NCBI GenBank assembly: GCA_022729835.1 | Contig: DZBC01000090.1 | Location: 1-8,749 of the forward strand | DNA: 8,749 nt | Direction of reading: 5' to 3' | DNA from: Sulfuricurvum sp. | GTDB taxonomy: Bacteria; Campylobacterota; Campylobacteria; Campylobacterales; Sulfurimonadaceae | In this document: positions 1-5,511 of the stretch, in pieces | Numbering within the stretch: the first letter of the stretch is position 1 | Layout of the letters: every line of letters begins with the position of its first letter | The notes under the pieces: generated by a model | What the model saw: only the letters and a program-made list of their open reading frames with translations | Database searches by the model: none | Told to the model about the DNA's origin: nothing | Made by a program: the position numbers and the translations under genes

Positions 1-34
1 GGTGGCCGGATCAAAACGTCACGGGTGGCCGGAT
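1..34. repeat. Direct repeat of 11 bp, two copies 23 bp apart
   Basis: The string ggtggccggat occurs at 1-11 and again at 24-34. The bases between the copies (12-23) are not repeated. The first copy begins at the window edge, so more copies may lie further left. The repeat is seen directly; reading it as a transposon end or transposase-binding repeat is inference. Confidence 0.8.
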
Positions 35-50
35 GGGTGCGTTTTTTGCA
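1..50. mobile_element. Possible terminal end of an IS21-family insertion sequence (remainder outside window)
   Basis: Two copies of an 11-bp GC-rich repeat, ggtggccggat, lie 23 bp apart. They are followed by a short T-run, and the segment finishes with CA at 49-50. IS21-family elements carry several short repeats inside each end and terminate in TG...CA; GTGGCCGG-type repeats near the ends are, from memory, typical of some members. The inference is that an element lies to the left and ends at about position 50, eight bases before the stop codon of the first gene. No transposase (istA/istB) is visible, because the window starts here, so the call rests on the repeats and the CA end alone. Confidence 0.35.
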
Positions 51-57
51 GGCAGGG

Positions 58-483
58 CTAATCCAGCCGCTGAATCTCAATCTTACCCACCACACCGCCC
101 AGCGGTACATCACCGCTGATCTGAACTGTATCCCCAACATTGAGCACCGATCCTAAAGTCGAAAAATCGGCCGTGAACACATATCCATCTTTAGCTGTGT
201 AATCGATTGCGGTGACGACATTACGGATTGCACCCTCGATACTCTGCTGCTGCTCACTTAAGGTATAGCTACCGCTATAAAGTGCTGTAGCAGAGCGGTA
301 TTCAAAACTGCCCTGATCGTGGGCAAGCACCGCACTCGCACCGATCGAGAGCCGCATCTGCGCGACATTGTGCGCATAAAGCCCTACCGAAGGAACCGCG
401 ACATAGCCGCCTTCACGCTCTTGTGTGCCGCATCCTACAATCAGCCACGCGGTAGCCATAAAAGCAATACTTTTTCCCAACAT
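58..483 (-). CDS. Putative outer-membrane or periplasmic lipoprotein, unknown family
   Basis: From the ATG at 483 this encodes 141 residues. The first 17 form a lipoprotein signal: a basic n-region with Lys4, a hydrophobic stretch, and the lipobox IVGC with Cys18 as the lipidation site. The mature part is polar and looks beta-rich, with Gly/Ser/Thr/Val-rich stretches, and ends with a segment containing LNVGDTVQISGDVPLGG, like a small beta-barrel or OB-type fold. I do not recognise the family. It is the last gene of the operon before a possible insertion-sequence end. The start at 483 was chosen because it lies one base after the stop of the 31-codon ORF and has a weak GAG ribosome site 7 bases upstream. 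In-frame ATGs at 495 and 522 are possible but lack a good ribosome site. Its place in the operon makes a pilotin-like or accessory role conceivable, but nothing in the sequence proves it. Confidence 0.7.
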   Translation of the reverse strand: MLGKSIAFMATAWLIVGCGTQEREGGYVAVPSVGLYAHNVAQMRLSIGASAVLAHDQGSFEYRSATALYSGSYTLSEQQQSIEGAIRNVVTAIDYTAKDGYVFTADFSTLGSVLNVGDTVQISGDVPLGGVVGKIEIQRLD

Positions 484-484
484 C

Positions 485-580
485 TTAAATCTCATTGATT
501 TTATGAATGATCCAAAAGCCAAAGCCCAGAATCAGTGTCGATATGACGGCTACCGTGATCGTACCGGCTTCATGTTCCAT
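485..580 (-). CDS. 31-aa single-span membrane protein (small ORF)
   Basis: This ORF reads ATG at 580-578 to TAA at 487-485. The product starts MEHEAGTITVAVIST and ends with HKINEI. Residues 7-25 form one hydrophobic segment (Ile, Val, Leu, Gly, Phe, Trp), with acidic residues before it and His/Lys after it, which predicts an N-out, C-in single-span peptide. A strong Shine-Dalgarno sequence (AAGGA) lies 6 bases upstream of the ATG and overlaps the stop codon of the mshG-like gene (TAAGGA). The stop is one base from the lipoprotein start. It fills the otherwise unexplained gap between mshG and the lipoprotein gene, with the tight spacing seen throughout the operon. It is too short for reliable homology by eye and resembles no pilin. 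It may be a small accessory subunit of the inner-membrane platform; that is inference. Confidence 0.65.
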   Translation of the reverse strand: MEHEAGTITVAVISTLILGFGFWIIHKINEI

Positions 581-588
581 CTTATTCC

Positions 589-1830
589 TTACATCCCCAT
601 CGCTTCGGCCATCGACCACATCGGCAGGAAAATTCCCAGCGCCAACACCAGTACAAAACCTGCAATCGCCGCGATCAAAATCGGTTCGATCATGGATGAT
701 ACATTGTCGATGATGTTATCATATTTGTCATTATAGTACTTGGTAATCTTCTCTAGCATGGTGTTGAGTGCGCCCGAATCCTCTCCTGCTTTAAGCATCT
801 GCAAGATCATGCTCTCAAACATTTTTGAATTTACAAAGCCGCTGTGCAGCGACTGTCCGCCCTCAATGTCCTCTACAATTCGGCCAAATTGCTGTTTCAT
901 ATATCGGTTGTCTACGACGCCCACCGCTGCCTTGAGCGCATCCACAATCGGAATACCGGCATGGATCAGAACATTGAAAATATAGACGAACCGCCCCAGC
1001 ATCGCATACTTCGTCACCGCACCGACAATATAGACCCGCAGCAACATCCGATCCGAAAAGAGGGCCAACTTCGGATGTCTTCGGTACATGTAAAGATAGA
1101 TCCCCATCAATGCAAATCCGCCGATCAAAATAAAAGGGCCATACGCCGTCATGGCATGCTCAAGCCAAAGCAACATCCGCGTTGGAAAGGGCAAAATCGT
1201 GCCGCTTTGGGCAAAAATTTCTTTAAACTGCGGCACCACAAAAGTGATCACCACACCAAATGCAATCGCCATCGCAAAGATGGTGAGCATCGGATAGCGG
1301 GTCGCTTTTTTGAGCTTGACACGGTTTTCATGGATGGTCTGCAAAATATCCGCCAACTTTTCAATCGACTCCGAGAGCGCACCCGTCTGCTCTCCTAGAT
1401 AGATCATCGACACCGATAGATTGCCCAGTTGCGTGCGAAACGGCTTGATGGCATTGGTAAACCCCTGCCCTCCTTCAATATCCTCATGCACCGTCTTCAT
1501 AATGGCTTTAAGCATCACATCTTGCGTCGAGCGCACCACCTCTTCGAGACAAACATTGATTGGCATACCTGCATCCAACATGACTGAAAGCTGGCGCAAT
1601 ACAGAGATATAGTGCTCATTGTTGACGCGCTTGGCCTTGATCGGATCGCGCTGTTTTGCCATGAACTTACCTATTTTAACCCCAAAAGGTTCACTTACCT
1701 CTCGAAACTCAATCGGCACTCCGATCTGAAGTTTTTGAAACTGCTTCATCGCTTCAAGGCGATTGTCCGCCTCCACGACAACGCTTTGGCGCATCTCACC
1801 TCGGCGGTAGCGCACGTCGAAATATTTCAT
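589..1830 (-). CDS. mshG: Type IV pilus/T2SS inner-membrane platform protein, GspF/PilC/MshG family
   Basis: The 413-residue product is the polytopic inner-membrane platform protein on which the assembly ATPase acts. It has the family's two-fold repeat. Cytoplasmic helical domain 1 covers about residues 70-180 and domain 2 about 273-380. Each carries the same signature, EDIEGGQGFTNA at 116 and EDIEGGQSLHSG at 320, and each also has a GEQTGAL (146) or GEDSGAL (349) motif. Membrane segments are predicted at about 181-200, 229-250 and 383-403, as in GspF/PilC. Length is normal for the family. The ATG lies three bases after the stop of the mshE-like gene, with only a weak ribosome site, so translation is probably coupled to mshE. 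This corresponds to CtsF in the Campylobacter transformation cluster. The gene looks intact. Confidence 0.93.
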   Translation of the reverse strand: MKYFDVRYRRGEMRQSVVVEADNRLEAMKQFQKLQIGVPIEFREVSEPFGVKIGKFMAKQRDPIKAKRVNNEHYISVLRQLSVMLDAGMPINVCLEEVVRSTQDVMLKAIMKTVHEDIEGGQGFTNAIKPFRTQLGNLSVSMIYLGEQTGALSESIEKLADILQTIHENRVKLKKATRYPMLTIFAMAIAFGVVITFVVPQFKEIFAQSGTILPFPTRMLLWLEHAMTAYGPFILIGGFALMGIYLYMYRRHPKLALFSDRMLLRVYIVGAVTKYAMLGRFVYIFNVLIHAGIPIVDALKAAVGVVDNRYMKQQFGRIVEDIEGGQSLHSGFVNSKMFESMILQMLKAGEDSGALNTMLEKITKYYNDKYDNIIDNVSSMIEPILIAAIAGFVLVLALGIFLPMWSMAEAMGM

Positions 1831-1833
1831 GCT

Positions 1834-3504
1834 CTAGCCGCGCGTCACGCGCATGATCTCTTCAAGCGGAATAATCCCCTTGAGCGCCTTTTGAAGCCCG
1901 TCTTGAATCATCGGTGTAAACAGGCCAATCTCCTTGGCTTTGGAGGCAATTTCAAATTTGTTGGCGTTGGAAGAGATGAGCTGCGAAATGACATTGTTGA
2001 CCTGCAAAATTTCCACGATCATAATCCGTCCAGAAAAACCGGTCATGCCACATTTCGGACACCCTTTACCTTTGTAGAAAATGGGCTTTTCACCAAGATA
2101 TTCCTGAATCTGACGCGTAAGATTGTGGTGCGGCTTGTACTCGCTTTTGCAATAGTCGCAATTGCGGCGCACCAAACGCTGCGCCACCACCGCCAGTAGT
2201 GAATCGGCGATCAGATAGGGCTCAAGCCCCATCTGCACCATCCGACTGATCGCACTGGGTGCATCGTTGGTGTGCAAGGTCGAAAAGACCAGATGCCCGG
2301 TCAGTGATGCCTGAACTGCGGCGTTGAGCGTCTCCATATCGCGGATCTCGCCCACCATGATCACATCGGGGTCTTGGCGCAAAAACGATTTGAGCGCCGC
2401 AAAAAAGGTGAAGCCCACCTTCTCATTCACCTGCACCTGCTGCACCAGCGGCAACTGATACTCGATAGGGTCTTCGACTGTGAGCACCTTGTTTTCAAGA
2501 CTTTTGATCTCATTAAGCGCTGCGTAGAGGGTCGTAGTCTTACCGCTACCGGTGGGACCGGTGATGAGGATGATGCCGTGCGGGGAGCGAATGATCGATT
2601 CAAAAACTTCAAGATTGGTGTTTTCAAGCCCCAAATCGCCAAGTTTGAGCAGGATTTTTTGCTGATCAAGAATACGCATAACGATGGATTCGCCAAAAAG
2701 TGTCGGTGTTGTGGAGAGACGAAAATCGTACTTACCCTTGTTAATCTCCATCTCGAAACGTCCATCTTGCGCTTTGCGCCGCTCGGAGATGTCCAGGTTA
2801 CCTAGAATCTTGATCCGCGAAGCCAGAGCGTTGTAGATGGTCAGTTCAAACACAAAAATCTCGTGCAACACCCCATCCACACGTACGCGCACCGAAACTT
2901 CATGCGCATCAGGTTCAATGTGGATATCACTGGCCTTGCGCACAATGGCATCTTGAATGATCAGGCGAATCAGGCGCATAACAGCGCTCTCTTCGCTGTC
3001 ACTCTTATAACCCTCTTGGGAAACTTCGCGCTTTACCTCTTCGGCGATGGTTTTGGTATTTCGGATGATGGCAATGCGCTGGAAAATGTTGCGTATATCT
3101 TCATCGAGTGCCAAAAAGAGCTTGATCGGCTTGGAGATGACCACCCGCTCGACCGCTTCGAGCGCATCATAGCCCAAAGGATTTGACGTAGCGATGTAGA
3201 CATACTCATCATCTTCGCGTATGGGCAGCGCTTCGGCGTGTTCGAGTACATGCCCCGGATAACGCCCAATAAGCTTAAAATCGAGCTCGACGCCGTAGAT
3301 GTCCACAAACTCGATCCCCAGTTGATGCGAAAGCTCTCGGGCGATCTCTCGGTCGGTCACATACCCCTCTTGAATCAGTACTTCACCCAATTTTTTGGTG
3401 AAATTGGACCCTTTTTGAAGTGTGAGTGCATGCATGAGCTGCTCATGGGTAATGAGCTCCTTCTCCACCAGCAAATCGCCTAAACGTACAACCTGTTTTA
3501 TCAT
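1834..3504 (-). CDS. mshE: Type IV pilus/T2SS assembly ATPase, GspE/PilB/MshE family, with N-terminal MshEN domain
   Basis: The 556-residue cytoplasmic hexameric ATPase would power subunit assembly through the GspF-type protein encoded next. An N-terminal MshEN-type domain (about 1-150) contains two motifs of the c-di-GMP-binding kind: RLGDLLVEKELIT from residue 7, with Leu and Gln at the expected places up to Gln30, and KLGEVLIQEGYVT from residue 38, ending at Gln61. The ATPase core has Walker A GPTGSGKT (316-323), the Asp box VEDPIEYQ (343-350), Walker B with DVIMVGEIRD (380-389) and the His box TGHLVFSTLHTND (402-414). A tetracysteine zinc site follows: Cys449, Cys452, Cys482, Cys485. All catalytic elements are present, so it should be active. 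It is an assembly-type rather than a retraction (PilT) ATPase, because it has the zinc site and N-terminal domain. The ATG overlaps the preceding stop by one base (TAATG), with AGG upstream. It is CtsE-like by synteny. Confidence 0.95.
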   Translation of the reverse strand: MIKQVVRLGDLLVEKELITHEQLMHALTLQKGSNFTKKLGEVLIQEGYVTDREIARELSHQLGIEFVDIYGVELDFKLIGRYPGHVLEHAEALPIREDDEYVYIATSNPLGYDALEAVERVVISKPIKLFLALDEDIRNIFQRIAIIRNTKTIAEEVKREVSQEGYKSDSEESAVMRLIRLIIQDAIVRKASDIHIEPDAHEVSVRVRVDGVLHEIFVFELTIYNALASRIKILGNLDISERRKAQDGRFEMEINKGKYDFRLSTTPTLFGESIVMRILDQQKILLKLGDLGLENTNLEVFESIIRSPHGIILITGPTGSGKTTTLYAALNEIKSLENKVLTVEDPIEYQLPLVQQVQVNEKVGFTFFAALKSFLRQDPDVIMVGEIRDMETLNAAVQASLTGHLVFSTLHTNDAPSAISRMVQMGLEPYLIADSLLAVVAQRLVRRNCDYCKSEYKPHHNLTRQIQEYLGEKPIFYKGKGCPKCGMTGFSGRIMIVEILQVNNVISQLISSNANKFEIASKAKEIGLFTPMIQDGLQKALKGIIPLEEIMRVTRG

Positions 3505-4046
3505 TATCGGTACCTGTGTTGATCTACGCGCCCATCGGCGTGAATAACGTCTATCGCAATTCTACCCTTCTGCGCATCGTCAATGTAGAGTAAGTAGTGC
3601 AACCCATTTTCGCTAAACGTGAAGTGTCCCTCATCGGTATCGAGCACCTTGTAGCGTCCATCACGCAAGGAGCGAAACGCGACAGAGAGGGGATGATCCG
3701 AAACCGGCAACGAAAAAATCGAAATATCTACTCCGTCATAAACAAACTGAAAAATAAGCCGTTTTTGCAACAACAAAGACGTAAACAAAGTGGCGTTGGA
3801 GCGTGCTTCGGGTGAGCTATTAAGACGACTTTGAATCACGGAGAGCACATTGATATAGTCCGCGTTCATGCAGGCCATACCGATCAAAGAGAGCACCTTT
3901 TCATCGCGTTCGTTCTCGCCTAAAAGTGCTCTTCCGACCTCACACGCCTCTTCATAGGAACCCTCAGAGAGTTTTTGGGCCAGTTCATGATGCGGCGTTG
4001 CCCAAAGCGTCACCATAATGCCAAAGATCGCCAAAAGCTGCCGCAT
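3504..4046 (-). CDS. Exported 180-aa protein of unknown family inserted in the pilus/secretion operon
   Basis: The product begins with a short signal peptide (MRQLLAIFGIMVTLWA, likely cut after Ala16), which sends it to the periplasm. Residues 18-100 look alpha-helical, with Ala/Leu/Glu spacing reminiscent of TPR or Sel1-type repeats, and contain Cys35 and Cys59. Residues 100-180 look beta-rich, with alternating hydrophobics, and end in an Arg/His/Tyr tail (DQHRYR). I do not recognise a family. The ATG directly follows the TAG of the MshN-like gene, with AGGG seven bases upstream, and the stop overlaps the mshE ATG by one base, so it is an integral part of the operon. I do not recall an equivalent between MshN and MshE in Vibrio or between the TPR protein and CtsE in Campylobacter, so it may be lineage-specific. 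A periplasmic partner of the TPR protein or the alignment complex is a reasonable guess. Confidence 0.85.
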   Translation of the reverse strand: MRQLLAIFGIMVTLWATPHHELAQKLSEGSYEEACEVGRALLGENERDEKVLSLIGMACMNADYINVLSVIQSRLNSSPEARSNATLFTSLLLQKRLIFQFVYDGVDISIFSLPVSDHPLSVAFRSLRDGRYKVLDTDEGHFTFSENGLHYLLYIDDAQKGRIAIDVIHADGRVDQHRYR

Positions 4047-4724
4047 CTACGAACCCTGACTCCACGTCATCAGCAGCGTCTGCGCCTCTGTAGAACTTTT
4101 GTTGGAGAGAAACAGGCGCAATATCTCCATCGCACGCTCTTTGTTGCCCCGTGCATATTCGGATTTGGCGTAAAGGAGCCACGCACCTTGGGCCTCTTTG
4201 TCAAGAATATTGGCCCGCTTGGCCCATGATGAAGCCAAAAGATACTCTTGCTGATCGAAATAATGCTGCGCGATCTTAAGCGCCGTTTCATAGCGCGGGT
4301 CGCGCTCATGCAGCGCTGTCAGCTCTTCAATGCCCGATACCTTTTTGGTACTGATGCGGACGTTTTGCGCACTCTGCGGGGTAATAGGCGGCGTTACATG
4401 TAAAGGCTCTTCTTGCTTGATGGGCGCGACGGGAGCGGGCTTGGTTTCTTGTTTGCTTTGGGCGTAACGTAGTAGATAAGCTTCATCGACCATCACGCTG
4501 TAATTGGCGTCTTTGCTCTGTGCAGCGCTCGATGTCTGTGCCACAACCGCTGCAGGTGCTTGAGCGGCCGGCTCAGATTCCCAGACCAACACCCCTTTGA
4601 AATAGGCAAACCCCAAAGCACCAAAGAGGGCCAAAACAAGAACCACCACCTTGAGTACTTTGATCCGACGCCGCTTACGGTAGAGAATACAGCGCTGCAA
4701 CAGCGCATCAAAGCTATTATGCAT
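4047..4724 (-). CDS. Membrane-anchored TPR protein, MshN-like
   Basis: From the ATG at 4724 the product has 225 residues. It has a basic cytoplasmic N-terminus (YRKRRR, 15-20), one membrane span at about 22-43, an Ala/Pro/Gln-rich linker (52-125) and a helical C-terminal region (136-225) with a TPR-like pattern (IAQHYFDQQEYLLASSWAKR and GAWLLYAKSEYARGNKERAM). This bitopic layout, with periplasmic repeats, is that of MshN, which follows the MshM ATPase in MSHA operons; in Campylobacter the same slot holds a small membrane protein needed for transformation. A longer reading from TTG at 4742 adds six residues, but the ATG at 4724 has a shorter overlap (8 bp, ATGCATAA) with the upstream ATPase gene. 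Mshn-type proteins are poorly conserved, so the assignment rests on architecture and position. Confidence 0.8.
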   Translation of the reverse strand: MHNSFDALLQRCILYRKRRRIKVLKVVVLVLALFGALGFAYFKGVLVWESEPAAQAPAAVVAQTSSAAQSKDANYSVMVDEAYLLRYAQSKQETKPAPVAPIKQEEPLHVTPPITPQSAQNVRISTKKVSGIEELTALHERDPRYETALKIAQHYFDQQEYLLASSWAKRANILDKEAQGAWLLYAKSEYARGNKERAMEILRLFLSNKSSTEAQTLLMTWSQGS

Positions 4725-5511
4725 CCAGACACCCCAGATCAATAGCAGCCATAGTGACGATGCAGTCGTCGGGTTTGGAGTGCGCAGAGATTCCGTTTGT
4801 TTTGGCGTGATCTACCAGCAAAAAAATCCGGCGAAACATCTGCTTGAGCAGACGAAAATTGCCCTGTGTGTAACGCTCAATCGCTTTAAACTCTCGCTTG
4901 CCCAAACCTTCCGCCAACATCCCTATATTGTGTCGCAGTAGCGTCGATTCGAGGTAGTGACGCAGTTCACTCCCCTCTAGCAGCCCCAACGTCACGACCC
5001 GATGGTCACGCGTGGCAAAGTGGGGTTTTTTGATGATGGCTTCGCCCTCTTGTCGGTGCATACAGAGCAGAAAACGAAATGCCTTTGTATCGGCAAGAAT
5101 ACGGATGTACTCAAACACCCGCTCATGCAACAACTGTGCCTCATCCAAAACGATCAGATGCGGCGTCTTGGCGTAGCGCTCTATCGCACGCTCTTTCATC
5201 TGCGGAAGGGTCATGGACGACTGCATCAATGCATCATCTTGAAGCAAAAAAAGCATAAAACCTTCCGGCGAATCAAACGGCTCACTGGCCATCACGATAC
5301 GCCGCTCTGCTTCGAACTCTTTTTGCAACAGATGCAACATATAAGTTTTGCCGACTCCGGGTTCTCCTAGCAAAAAGAGCAAGCCGACCTCATCGCGTCT
5401 CACGATCCCAAAAAGGGTGTTTTTGGCAAATTCAGCGCTCATACTCTCAAAATAGTCTGCCTGATCAAAGCTGCTCTCAAAAAGTGCGGCGGCAGAAGCG
5501 TAGTTGCTCAT
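4717..5511 (-). CDS. mshM: AAA ATPase, ExeA/GspA/MshM-like (CtsP-like)
   Basis: The product is a 264-residue soluble P-loop ATPase of the ExeA/MshM group (AAA_22 type). Walker A is GEPGVGKT (49-56). Walker B is LIVLDEAQLL (119-128), with the DEAQ form typical of this group. A helical lid follows, with the sequence RVVTLGLLEGSELRHYL (171-187) in the position of the usual 'L.pL...E...YI' sensor region, and TQGNFRLLKQM (215-225) matches the family's 'GNPRLLNQL'-like motif. ExeA proteins often carry a membrane span and a peptidoglycan-binding domain after the ATPase; here the protein stops after the ATPase domain, as in MshM and CtsP, so it should stay cytoplasmic, perhaps attached through the MshN-like protein encoded next. 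Its ATG overlaps the secretin stop (ATGA). The role in the family is secretin or alignment-complex assembly, or nucleotide-dependent regulation; which one applies here is unknown. Confidence 0.88.
   Translation of the reverse strand: MSNYASAAALFESSFDQADYFESMSAEFAKNTLFGIVRRDEVGLLFLLGEPGVGKTYMLHLLQKEFEAERRIVMASEPFDSPEGFMLFLLQDDALMQSSMTLPQMKERAIERYAKTPHLIVLDEAQLLHERVFEYIRILADTKAFRFLLCMHRQEGEAIIKKPHFATRDHRVVTLGLLEGSELRHYLESTLLRHNIGMLAEGLGKREFKAIERYTQGNFRLLKQMFRRIFLLVDHAKTNGISAHSKPDDCIVTMAAIDLGCLDA

Noticed and set aside
36..50. Possible rho-independent terminator at the T-run near 42-47
   Set aside because: The T-run is on the plus strand, opposite to the operon's direction, and no GC-rich stem precedes it.
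844..1398. Plus-strand ORF of 184 codons opposite the mshG gene
   Set aside because: It is rich in His, Arg, Gln and Asn with no recognisable domain. The minus strand codes for a clear GspF-type protein throughout, so this is an antisense shadow.
1612..2199. Plus-strand ORF of 195 codons spanning the mshG/mshE junction
   Set aside because: It is antisense to two well-supported genes, has no ribosome site pattern or domain, and has a composition typical of complementary-strand frames.
2427..2765. Minus-strand ORF of 112 codons inside the mshE gene in another frame
   Set aside because: It is fully nested within the catalytic core of the ATPase; the Ser/Arg/Cys-rich sequence has no motif.
4047..4742. 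MshN-like gene starting at TTG 4742
   Set aside because: The ATG six codons downstream gives a short 8-bp overlap with the ATPase gene and a normal basic N-terminus; the TTG would need a 26-bp overlap.
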